Shown one piece after another: positions 35,294-43,146 of a stretch of 64,000 nt of DNA (positions within the stretch are counted from its first letter, which is position 1; the number at the start of each line of letters is the position of its first letter). The translations under genes and the position numbers were made by a program. Under the pieces are notes generated by a model. That model was not told the origin of the DNA. It saw only the letters and a list, made by a program, of their open reading frames with translations, and did no database searches. This stretch comes from Pseudovibrio sp000156235 (lineage in GTDB: Bacteria > Pseudomonadota > Alphaproteobacteria > Rhizobiales > Stappiaceae). The stretch covers positions 310,001 to 374,000 of the forward strand of contig NZ_DS996812.1 of assembly GCF_000156235.1 (NCBI RefSeq), given 5' to 3'.

Positions 35294-36130
35294 CTACTTG
35301 GGTTTCCTTTGATATGCTGAAACAGCTACACCGCAGAGCACCATGACGGTTGCCATGATGAAACGCAGGTCGATGGCTTCAGCGAGGAACACAATCCCAC
35401 CAGCAGTGGCTATGATTGGTACGGTGAGCTGAGCAACGGCAGCCGTGCTTGTTTGAAGCTGCGGGATGATTGCATACCAGAGGGCATAGCCAAGACCTGA
35501 GGTGATGGCGCCGGAGATGACGGCTAAGACTACGCCTGCCAAGGTGATTTCACTGTTATCAGGAAACAGCAGAAGTGCCAAAGCAACCAAAGGGATGGCA
35601 TAGAGGAAGTTCATTCCTGTGTCTTTCAGTGGGTTTGCTGCGCCTCTGCCGATGATGGAGTAAATGCCCCAGCCGACAGCAGCAATGGTCATGAGACCTG
35701 CTCCGAGTGGATTTATGCCTGCGTTTGCGGGGGAAAGCAGGTATACGAGGCCCGAAAACGCAAGGCCCGCGCCGATCCATTTCTGCAATCCCAGCTTTTC
35801 ACGTTGAAGGAATGCGCCAGCGAACATGGTGATTTGCACCGCTCCAAAGAGCAGAAGTGCGCCGAAGCCGGCATCCAGAGAGATGTAGGCGTGTGAGAAG
35901 CCGAGAATATATGCGCAGAGTGCGAGCACTGCAGGATAGTTCGGCTTAGAGAACTGAAGTTTCTGGCTTCTGACGAAAATGAGGGCGAGAAGCAAAACGG
36001 CTCCGGCAATGACCCTGATGGTTGCGAATGCGGATGGTCCAATCTCACCATCTGCGAGTGCCAGTCGGTTCAAAACGGAATTGGCAGCAAAAGCGACCAT
36101 GACAATAGATGTAAGAATAAAAAGCCTCAT
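35294..36130 (-). CDS. EamA-family (DMT) membrane transporter
   Basis: 278 residues, about ten hydrophobic helices in two EamA repeats (ANSVLNRLALADGEIGPSAF; IAAVGWGIYSIIGRGAANP). Likely an inner-membrane metabolite exporter; the substrate cannot be inferred. The ATG at 36130 (MRLFILTSIV) is preferred over the upstream TTG at 36166. It converges with the MBL gene, its stop one base from that gene's stop. Confidence 0.85.
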   Translation of the reverse strand: MRLFILTSIVMVAFAANSVLNRLALADGEIGPSAFATIRVIAGAVLLLALIFVRSQKLQFSKPNYPAVLALCAYILGFSHAYISLDAGFGALLLFGAVQITMFAGAFLQREKLGLQKWIGAGLAFSGLVYLLSPANAGINPLGAGLMTIAAVGWGIYSIIGRGAANPLKDTGMNFLYAIPLVALALLLFPDNSEITLAGVVLAVISGAITSGLGYALWYAIIPQLQTSTAAVAQLTVPIIATAGGIVFLAEAIDLRFIMATVMVLCGVAVSAYQRKPK

Positions 36131-36240
36131 GGGCGCACAATGGCAAGAAAGCCTTATGATTGGCAAAACACTTAGGCGTTATTGGAGGTGTTTTCTCGAT
36201 TAGCCTCCACGAGAAACGCAGAGGCTAACCGGTCGCTCAT

Positions 36241-36717
36241 TTATGCGAACTCAGCTGCCCAGTCGAAATCAGCTGATGCTTCATAGGATTGAGGCCAGTG
36301 CTTGCACCATTCTCGTCCATGACACTGCTCTACCCGATCCGAGGCTGGGAAGTAGGGTTTGATGTCCAGCAGCGGTGTGCCTGGTTCTGCATCAATGTAA
36401 GGGACGGTGATGAGGCCGTGTTCTACATCGACATTCAGCAATGACACCGTTGAGAGGCCGATTGGGTTCGGACGGGCAGGGGATCTTGACGCGAACGTGC
36501 CGATCTCATGATTTGCCTTGGCGTATGGAGCTGGGAATTGCAGCGTATTCCGATCCTGCTCTGTGGCCGCCTGATCTGCCCACCACAGGATTAGGGCGTG
36601 GCTGAAGTCAGAGAGGTGCAGGAGAGCTGGTCTGTAATCTGACTGGATGTTGAGCTGGAACAGCCCATCGGTTGCTGTGATGGTCCCGATGGCTCTCAGG
36701 TCTGCAAAGGATTGCAT
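36241..36717 (-). CDS. TrmO/TsaA-family protein (tRNA t6A37 N6-methyltransferase-like)
   Basis: 158 residues with the UPF0066/TsaA beta-barrel signature TFASRSPARPNPIGLS and the downstream DIKPYFPASD. E. coli TrmO uses SAM to methylate t6A37 of tRNA-Thr. This protein is shorter than the 235-residue E. coli enzyme, as are many family members lacking the C-terminal domain. Methyltransferase activity is therefore likely but not certain. No operon partner. Confidence 0.75.
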   Translation of the reverse strand: MQSFADLRAIGTITATDGLFQLNIQSDYRPALLHLSDFSHALILWWADQAATEQDRNTLQFPAPYAKANHEIGTFASRSPARPNPIGLSTVSLLNVDVEHGLITVPYIDAEPGTPLLDIKPYFPASDRVEQCHGREWCKHWPQSYEASADFDWAAEFA

Positions 36718-36853
36718 CTTCGTATCCTCATATGTGTTTCGGAAGTCATCAAGCTTGATGAGGCTACCCTCTGCTTACTTTCACCAAAGTGCAAGCTTTA
36801 GCGGTTTTGAGGATGAAATGCGTTTTGTTGCAGTTGGTTAGGCGAGAATAAGA

Positions 36854-36890
36854 AAAGCCCTGCGTGGTGTTGACCAAGCAGGGCTTCTAC
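36854..36890 (-). terminator. Terminator after ctrA
   Basis: Read on the minus strand, AAGCCCTGC pairs with GCAGGGCTT (36886-36854), followed by TTCTTATTC. It lies 46 bp beyond the ctrA stop. Confidence 0.85.
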
Positions 36891-36931
36891 TGAAACTCTT
36901 TGAAAGTTTGCTTTGGGAGAGCGGTGGGCTC

Positions 36932-37621
36932 TTAAGCTGCTTTCTCTTCTGGTTCGCGCAGCACGTAGCCGCGACCCCATACTGTTTCGATGTAGTTTTT
37001 GCCAGCGGTTGCAGAAGCGAGCTTCTTGCGGAGCTTACAAATGAACACATCGATGATCTTCAGCTCAGGCTCGTCCATGCCACCATAGAGGTGGTTGAGG
37101 AACATTTCCTTGGTGAGGGTGGTGCCCTTACGAAGGGAGAGAAGCTCGAGCATCTGGTATTCTTTACCAGTCAGATGTACGCGTTGACCTGCAACTTCAA
37201 CAGTCTTCGTGTCGAGGTTTACGGTGAGGTCACCGGTAACAATCACGGACTGAGCATGACCTTTCGAACGACGTACAATTGCATGAATACGTGCAATCAG
37301 CTCATCCTTGTGGAATGGCTTTGTCATGTAATCGTCAGCGCCGAAACCAAGGCCACGGACCTTGTCTTCAATGCCAGCCAGACCGGACAGAATAAGAATA
37401 GGTGTCTTCACCTTGGATACGCGCAGTGTACGCAGTACCTCATAACCGGACATGTCCGGCAGGTTCAGATCCAGCATGATAATATCATAATCATACAGTT
37501 TGCCGAGGTCGATGCCTTCTTCGCCGAGATCTGTCGTGTAGACATTAAAGTTCTCGGATTTGAGCATCAGTTCAATGCTTTGTGCAGTAGCACTATCGTC
37601 CTCGATCAACAATACACGCAT
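36932..37621 (-). CDS. ctrA: Cell-cycle response regulator CtrA
   Basis: OmpR/PhoB-type transcription factor, 229 residues, master regulator of cell cycle, division and motility genes in alphaproteobacteria. Receiver domain with Asp51 (IIMLDLNLPDMSGYE) and Lys in YMTKPFHKDEL; DNA-binding winged helix with LTGKEYQMLELLSLRKG and DVFICKLRKKL. The ATG at 37621 lies behind GGGGATTAAC; the frame runs upstream to 37675 without family match. It is phosphorylated through ChpT, encoded in this window. The divergent fliI is a typical target class. Confidence 0.96.
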   Translation of the reverse strand: MRVLLIEDDSATAQSIELMLKSENFNVYTTDLGEEGIDLGKLYDYDIIMLDLNLPDMSGYEVLRTLRVSKVKTPILILSGLAGIEDKVRGLGFGADDYMTKPFHKDELIARIHAIVRRSKGHAQSVIVTGDLTVNLDTKTVEVAGQRVHLTGKEYQMLELLSLRKGTTLTKEMFLNHLYGGMDEPELKIIDVFICKLRKKLASATAGKNYIETVWGRGYVLREPEEKAA

Positions 37622-37973
37622 GTTAATCCCCTCGTGTTGCCTTTCCTGGGCAGTCGCGCCGGCCCAAAAACACAAACCGTTGCGAAGGAATACTATAAAC
37701 CCGACTCAATTGAATGAGTTTATGGTTAACAGAACTCGAATCGCTACCGCAAGCGTTTTACTCTGACGTGGAACAGTTCTCTGGGTACAACCTAGAATTC
37801 AGGGGTGTAACCTTTCCTGTTCAACATTTTGAGACCGGTTGGCTTTCAATCGAATCAAGTGCTACTGAAAGCCATGTTTAGACGCTTCGTTTCCTTGAAA
37901 GGGCTATACGCCATTCAAAGTCTCCCCAATAACATTAAGCAGAAGCGTAAACGATCGGTTACCATCGACGAAA
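37622..37973 (-). promoter_or_regulatory. ctrA/fliI divergent regulatory region
   Basis: 352 bp without a gene. A TTAACCAT element (minus strand, 37722-37729) matches the CtrA half-site. It is flanked by two GANTC sequences, GACTC at 37703-37707 and GAATC at 37738-37742, the methylation target of CcrM. A third GAATC lies near 37852 within a GGCTTTCA/TGAAAGCC inverted repeat (37841-37873). The layout fits a CtrA- and methylation-controlled ctrA promoter. Confidence 0.55.
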
Positions 37974-39320
37974 ATGATTAATAGGGAATCTGTTTTGGAC
38001 TCGCTTTTTGCAGAAATCGAATCATGCCTCCCAACCGAAATTTACGGGAGAGTAGAAGCAGTTAAGGGACTTCTGATCGAGGTCGCAGGCCCTGTTTACG
38101 CCATGAGCGTCGGGGCGCGTCTACTAATAGAAATAGGGGAGAACGCAGCGTCAATTCAAGCTGAAGTCGTCGGTTTTCGAGACGGAAGAGCGCTTTGTAT
38201 GCCGTTTGGCGAGCTCGATGGTGTGCGTCATGGTAGCAAGGCGAAGCTGATTTCTCGCGAGAGTATCGTGCATCCATCGAGTGGTTGGCTGGGGCGTGTT
38301 GTTAACGCTTTGGGTGAGCCAATTGATGGAAAAGGACCGCTTCCATTCGGATCAATTCCGAGAAAATTGCGTGATTCACCACCTCCGGCTGCAGAAAGAG
38401 CGCGTGTTGGAGGCCCGATTGACCTGGGTGTGAGATCTCTTAACAGTTTTGTAACGTGTTGTCAGGGACAGCGCCTCGGTATTTTTGCCGGGTCTGGCGT
38501 GGGTAAATCTGTCCTTATGTCTATGCTTGCGCGCAATGCGGAAACCGAGGTGTCTGTCATTGGTCTGATTGGTGAACGTGGGCGTGAGGTTCAGGAGTTC
38601 ATTGAGGACGATCTGGGCGAAGAAGGTTTGGCGAAGTCTGTTGTGGTGGTGGCAACCTCTGACGAGAGCGTCCTCATGCGCCGGGAAGCTGCCTACCTTA
38701 CACTGACGCTCTCTGAGTACTTTCGTGATGAAGGCAAGAACGTTCTTTGTATGATGGACTCGGTGACACGCTTTGCTATGGCGCAGCGCGAGATTGGCCT
38801 TTCTGTTGGTGAGCCGCCGACATCTAAAGGTTATACGCCGACTGTTTTTACTGAACTGCCGAAGTTGCTGGAGCGTGCAGGGCCAGGTGCGGTGGGCAAA
38901 GGCTCAGTGACTGCACTCTTTACTGTGTTGGTTGAAGGCGACAACCATAATGAGCCTGTGGCGGATGCGGTGCGTGGTATCCTTGATGGGCACATTGTTA
39001 TGGAGCGGCAAATTGCCGAACGTGGTCGCTACCCGGCCATTAACGTGCTAAAATCTGTCAGTCGAACTATGCCGCGTTGCGTGCCTGAAGAAGCCTTGCC
39101 GATTCTCCGGCGTGCCAAGCAGTTGATGTCTGCCTACGCGGATATGGAGGAACTGATCCGTCTGGGTGCGTATAAAGAAGGTGCTGACCCCCTCGTAGAT
39201 GAAGCTATTGCTAAATATGACGCCCTCGAAGCGTATCTTGGGCAAATGAAGGGGGAAAAAACTACAATTGAAGAGGGATATTTCCAACTTGCTCACCTTT
39301 TGGAAATGACTCAGGCGTAA
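37974..39320 (+). CDS. fliI: Flagellar export ATPase FliI
   Basis: F1-beta-like ATPase energising flagellar type III export; 448 residues. Walker A GSGVGKS at 173-179, preceded by FVTCCQGQRLGIFA; GERGREVQEFIEDDLG; Walker B in NVLCMMDSVTRFAMAQ. Flagellar rather than virulence identity rests on the fliJ-like gene 30 bp downstream, the nearby che and ctrA genes and the N-terminus. The ATG at 37974 is used; the preceding region carries possible CtrA and CcrM elements. Confidence 0.92.
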   Translation: MINRESVLDSLFAEIESCLPTEIYGRVEAVKGLLIEVAGPVYAMSVGARLLIEIGENAASIQAEVVGFRDGRALCMPFGELDGVRHGSKAKLISRESIVHPSSGWLGRVVNALGEPIDGKGPLPFGSIPRKLRDSPPPAAERARVGGPIDLGVRSLNSFVTCCQGQRLGIFAGSGVGKSVLMSMLARNAETEVSVIGLIGERGREVQEFIEDDLGEEGLAKSVVVVATSDESVLMRREAAYLTLTLSEYFRDEGKNVLCMMDSVTRFAMAQREIGLSVGEPPTSKGYTPTVFTELPKLLERAGPGAVGKGSVTALFTVLVEGDNHNEPVADAVRGILDGHIVMERQIAERGRYPAINVLKSVSRTMPRCVPEEALPILRRAKQLMSAYADMEELIRLGAYKEGADPLVDEAIAKYDALEAYLGQMKGEKTTIEEGYFQLAHLLEMTQA

Positions 39321-39350
39321 GCTCACTCTCCGGTAAAGGGAGTATTGCGT

Positions 39351-39758
39351 ATGAAGAATCGTGAAGGCCTTTTGAAGCTGAAGAAGTTCAATGTTGATGA
39401 GAAACGCCGTCAGGTGACTCAGATTGAAACGATGTTGAGCGATTTTGATCGAATGGCTGAAGATCTGGAGAACCAGATTGTTCAGGAGCAAAAACGTGTT
39501 GGCATTGATGATGTCACTCATTTTGCTTATCCGACTTTCGCTCGTGCAGCTGCACAGCGCCGGGATAACCTGAAGCACTCAACGGAAGAGCTGAAGGCTC
39601 AGCTTGAGAAAGCTCAGGATGAATTGACGGAAGCTGTTTCCGAGTTGAAGAAGATCGAGTTGATGGACGAACGCGACCAGATGCGCCAGCGTGCGGCTAT
39701 GGAAGCGATTGAACAAGACGGAATGGACGACATCGCCGGGCGGATGGCTCGTCGCTAA
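39351..39758 (+). CDS. fliJ: Flagellar export chaperone FliJ
   Basis: 135-residue coiled-coil protein, nearly all helical and charged (KLKKFNVDEKRRQVTQIETM; ELKAQLEKAQDELTEAVSEL), as in FliJ, the central stalk of the flagellar export ATPase. Identity rests on size, coiled coil and position directly after fliI. The ATG at 39351 follows AAAGGGAG; a TTG at 39345 is in the same frame. Confidence 0.85.
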   Translation: MKNREGLLKLKKFNVDEKRRQVTQIETMLSDFDRMAEDLENQIVQEQKRVGIDDVTHFAYPTFARAAAQRRDNLKHSTEELKAQLEKAQDELTEAVSELKKIELMDERDQMRQRAAMEAIEQDGMDDIAGRMARR

Positions 39759-39994
39759 TCTTCCCCGGGGCTGAGAGTTCGTGGTCATTCCGCATGAATG
39801 ACCTGACATTCTTGCGACCCCAGACTGGTCTTACCTCTTCAATATCCTTTATTGATCGCACTGCGCCCGTTCGCGGTGCGATACCTCGTGGTTGCTTTCA
39901 TTTCACCAATGTTTATCTATAGGCTGTTGCGCCGTGCCCCGGTTGCCGGGTCAAAGCACTATCCATTTTTCGGGAAGACGCTTCTGGAGCCTAT

Positions 39995-40435
39995 ATGCCT
40001 GTTTTACTTGGTTTCTTAATTCCAATTGCTGCGTTTTCGTTTGGCCTCGGCCTTACGCTTCCCTTATTGAGTATGGAGCGTCTCTACTTTTTACAGGACA
40101 CACCTAGCCTGTTGCAGGTGATCAGCGGGCTTTATGAGGATGGTGAGGTTTCCATCGCTGGTCTTGTGTTTGTGTTCTCCGTCTTCCTGCCTGCTCTTAA
40201 AATTCTCGTTCTTGGTATCTCTGCTTTGCATCGGTCTTCCAGCAAGTGGCTCACCACGCTGAGTTATCTTGGTAAGTGGTCCATGATGGATGTGATGCTG
40301 GTGGCGCTGGTGATTTTTGCGGCCAAGACCAGTGGGCTCGCCAGCGCTCAGGTTTTGCCGGGGCTTTGGTTTTATGCCGGAGCTACGCTTTCAACGGCGG
40401 TTGCTGCATTTATGGTTGGGCGACGCGCCAAATAA
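39995..40435 (+). CDS. PqiA-family membrane protein
   Basis: 146 residues with four predicted helices and the PqiA-type motif TLSYLGKWSMMDVMLVALVI, common to paraquat-inducible protein A domains. It corresponds to a single PqiA half rather than the two-domain E. coli PqiA. PqiA proteins work with MCE-domain PqiB in lipid transport or membrane-stress defence; no MCE gene is adjacent. The 236-bp gap before it shows only an ATCGCAC/GTGCGAT inverted repeat near 39853-39880. Confidence 0.8.
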   Translation: MPVLLGFLIPIAAFSFGLGLTLPLLSMERLYFLQDTPSLLQVISGLYEDGEVSIAGLVFVFSVFLPALKILVLGISALHRSSSKWLTTLSYLGKWSMMDVMLVALVIFAAKTSGLASAQVLPGLWFYAGATLSTAVAAFMVGRRAK

Positions 40436-40573
40436 CCTCTGCATGCTTTGATCTGTCAAAAACCCTGTTTGCGCAGGGTTATTTTGTCGGTTTGTCTTCA
40501 CCAGATCTTCTCGTTTATGGTGTAAAGCGGTAATGTTCGCTTGATTTTTGCACGTTTCCATTCTGGGTGATCC

Positions 40574-42850
40574 ATGCTTTTCCGGTTTATTCTTGCAGCG
40601 TTTGCTGCAATCTTTCTTAGTTTTGCCAATGTCGCGCAGGCTCAAGATTCCTCAGCTTCGGCAGAGGGAGGGGCTGACGTTCAGCAGGCCAAGCAAGCCC
40701 TGATCAAGGTGCTTGAAGACCCGAAAGGTCGTGAAGCGCTCATCAAGATATTGCAGGAAGAACAAGCGAAAAGTGCTTCCGGATCTGAGGTGTCTGGCAC
40801 ACCGGTGAACCCGGAAGCGAAAGCAACGATTGCTGCGCAGATCGGGTCTTATGTGCAGGAAGGCGTTACAAGCTTTTATGATTTTGGCGCGCTCATTATC
40901 TCAGGTCTTTCTGGTTATGAAGACCTGATTGATGGGCAGTCGCAGGTGGATCATTCGCGGCTGTGGGATGGCATTTTCAGTATTATTCGCGTGTTACTGC
41001 CAGCCTATCTAGTGCTGATTATTTTACACCGTGCTTCAACGGCTTACATGCGTCGCCATGAGAAAGGACCGGATCGTCATTCGCTGTTTTTCCGCGTTGG
41101 TTTGCTGGCAATTACCTCGGTTTTTGATGCTGCGTTTGTGGGCATTGCGTCGGGTGTTGGTTATCTGTCTGCTTATATCTTCTCATCAGATCCGACGGTG
41201 CAGAGCATCAACAATGTTGAGCTGTTCGCTATCAATGCCTTCTTCCTGATTGAGATGTCACGTGTTGTGATCCGCTTTGTGTTTGCACCGCACCGCTCTG
41301 CTTTCCGACTACTGCCATTCTCTGATAGTGAAGCTGTTTACTGGGCACGCCATCTGATCCTGATTGTCGGTATTCTTGGTTTCGGTGTGCGTTTGGCTGT
41401 GCCAATGGTGGGCGTGAACTTCTCAGCTCAGTTGGCTGGCAGTGTGCGTGTCACAGTGGTGCTGCTCTGTATTGTCTATCTGACGACAATCATTTTGCGG
41501 TCCCGTTTGCGGGTGCGGGATGCTATTCGCGTCTATGCGGATAGCTTCAAAGGTTCCAACTTCTCGGTTCAGCTGTTTAAGGGGCTGGGTTTCGTCTGGC
41601 ATCTGCTGGCGCTGCTATATGTGTTTGCGATCATGGTTGCGTGGTTGCGTACGCCGCTTGACGCGATCAACTACATTGCCCAAACCAGTGCGATTTCCTT
41701 GCTTGTTATCTTTATCGGGTTGGGTATCATGATCTTGCTGACGCGGGTTATCCGCAAAGGTGTCGATCTTCATGATGCGCTGGATCATGTTCTGCCGACA
41801 TTTGAAGACAGGCTGAACTCGTTCCTTCCCGCTGTTTGTGCCGTGCTGCGGGTGATCGTTGGTATCTGCGTAGTTATTGGCGTTCTGGAAGTCTGGGGTG
41901 TTGGCAGTTTCTGGCAATGGATCTGGACGGGTGATGGTATTGCTTTTGCAAACGCTGTGATGTCCGCGGTCATTGTTATTCTTATCGGCTTTGCTCTGTG
42001 GCTGACGATCATGTCCTGGATCGACCTGCGTATTCTGGAGCGTGAAGGCAAGACTGTTTCCAGCCGCACCAAGACGCTGTTCCAGTTGTTCAGCAATGCA
42101 CTTTCTATCCTGATGATCGTGATGTTTACGCTTCTGGCTTTGTCTGAGCTCGGCATTCAGATTGCGCCATTGATTGCAGGTGCTGGTGTTGTTGGTCTGG
42201 CGGTATCGTTCGGCTCGCAGAAGCTGGTGCAGGATGTGATTACCGGTGCCTTCATTCAGCTGGAAAACGCCATGAACGAAGGGGACTTCGTGGAGGTTGG
42301 CGGTATCAGTGGTACGGTTGAGCGCTTGAGCATTCGTAGTGTGAGACTGCGCGATCTGAATGGTACCTCTCACATTATTCCATTCTCTTCTGTGACCAGT
42401 GTTTCCAACTCCACGCGTGACTTTGCCTATGCTGTTTCCGTGATGGGTGTTGGGTATGACACCGACATTGAAGTGGCCAAGGAAGCCATGCACGAAGCGT
42501 TCCGCCGGTTGGAGGAAACGCCGCACAATGTTGCGATCCTTGGTGAGCTGGAGATGCATGGTGTGACTGCGTTTGGTGACTCGGCCATCAATATCCGCGC
42601 ACGCATCAAGACCCTGCCGGGCAGCCAGTGGGCGATTGGCCGTGCTTATAATGAGTATCTGAAGGTCGTGTTTGATGAGCGCGGCATCGATATTCCGTTC
42701 CCGCAAGTCACCTACCATGTGGCCAGTGACAGCAGTCCGGAGGAGGTTCCTCAGGTTGAGCAGAAAAAGCCTGCTCCGGCCAAGGGACGTAGCTCCAAAG
42801 CTGGAGGGAGTGAAGGTGATAACACCTCCGAGGAGGATGGTCAGAGCTGA
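40574..42850 (+). CDS. Large MscS-family mechanosensitive channel
   Basis: 758 residues. Signal peptide (about 1-23, ending VAQA), a periplasmic Gln/Glu/Lys helical region (about 30-110), and some ten or eleven membrane helices. The MscS core includes the pore helix region AGAGVVGLAVSFGSQKLVQD, then the beta domain DFVEVGGISGTVERLSIRSV and the cytoplasmic vestibule. An acidic/basic tail ends the protein. The multi-helix N-terminal extension resembles YbiO/YjeP-type channels that release solutes upon hypo-osmotic shock. Followed by a strong terminator. Confidence 0.92.
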   Translation: MLFRFILAAFAAIFLSFANVAQAQDSSASAEGGADVQQAKQALIKVLEDPKGREALIKILQEEQAKSASGSEVSGTPVNPEAKATIAAQIGSYVQEGVTSFYDFGALIISGLSGYEDLIDGQSQVDHSRLWDGIFSIIRVLLPAYLVLIILHRASTAYMRRHEKGPDRHSLFFRVGLLAITSVFDAAFVGIASGVGYLSAYIFSSDPTVQSINNVELFAINAFFLIEMSRVVIRFVFAPHRSAFRLLPFSDSEAVYWARHLILIVGILGFGVRLAVPMVGVNFSAQLAGSVRVTVVLLCIVYLTTIILRSRLRVRDAIRVYADSFKGSNFSVQLFKGLGFVWHLLALLYVFAIMVAWLRTPLDAINYIAQTSAISLLVIFIGLGIMILLTRVIRKGVDLHDALDHVLPTFEDRLNSFLPAVCAVLRVIVGICVVIGVLEVWGVGSFWQWIWTGDGIAFANAVMSAVIVILIGFALWLTIMSWIDLRILEREGKTVSSRTKTLFQLFSNALSILMIVMFTLLALSELGIQIAPLIAGAGVVGLAVSFGSQKLVQDVITGAFIQLENAMNEGDFVEVGGISGTVERLSIRSVRLRDLNGTSHIIPFSSVTSVSNSTRDFAYAVSVMGVGYDTDIEVAKEAMHEAFRRLEETPHNVAILGELEMHGVTAFGDSAINIRARIKTLPGSQWAIGRAYNEYLKVVFDERGIDIPFPQVTYHVASDSSPEEVPQVEQKKPAPAKGRSSKAGGSEGDNTSEEDGQS

Positions 42851-42903
42851 TGTAACCCTAGGTGAATCAGTCTCCTGAAACCTGCTAGTTTCAGTTTCGT
42901 ATG

Positions 42904-42945
42904 AAAAAAGCGCGCTCGTGTTCGAAACGAGCGCGCTTTTTTATT
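42904..42945 (+). terminator. Strong terminator after the MscS gene
   Basis: A 16-bp stem with arms at 42904-42919 and 42927-42942 (core GCGCGCTCGT/ACGAGCGCGC) and a 7-nt loop, followed by TTATT. The A and T flanks make it usable on both strands. Confidence 0.93.
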
Positions 42946-43048
42946 GTTGCCCAGTGTTAAACAAATTGACGAGAGAAATCGGGCAATCGAGCGATTTTTT
43001 CTCTTGCTTGTGGGAGTTTCGTTTTAATACATATATATGATAATAGGT

Positions 43049-43093
43049 TTCGTTGACTTTCGAAAATATTCGAATAGGTTCGGCGTAACGAAT
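43049..43093 (+). promoter_or_regulatory. Phased TTCG repeats before glpD (candidate GlpR operator)
   Basis: TTCG occurs at 43049, 43059, 43069 and 43079, exactly 10 bp apart, with a CGAAT complement just after (43089). DeoR-family repressors, including GlpR, commonly bind sites with repeated TTCG cores. Position is 55-100 bp before the glpD start. Direct in-phase spacing puts all cores on one helix face. Confidence 0.6.
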
Positions 43094-43146
43094 ATGCGTG
43101 CTATCACGGATTCATTGGCGAGAACCGTGGAATTGAGGGGCCAACC

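Noticed and set aside
37974..39320. FliI-like ATPase as the virulence type III ATPase (SctN) for the candidate effectors
   Set aside because: It is followed by a FliJ-like gene and sits next to ctrA and che genes; no other secretion gene is adjacent, so flagellar FliI is the simpler reading.
41615..42718. Long open frame (367 codons) on the minus strand
   Set aside because: Opposite the MscS channel, with His/Asn/Arg-rich composition typical of an antisense shadow.
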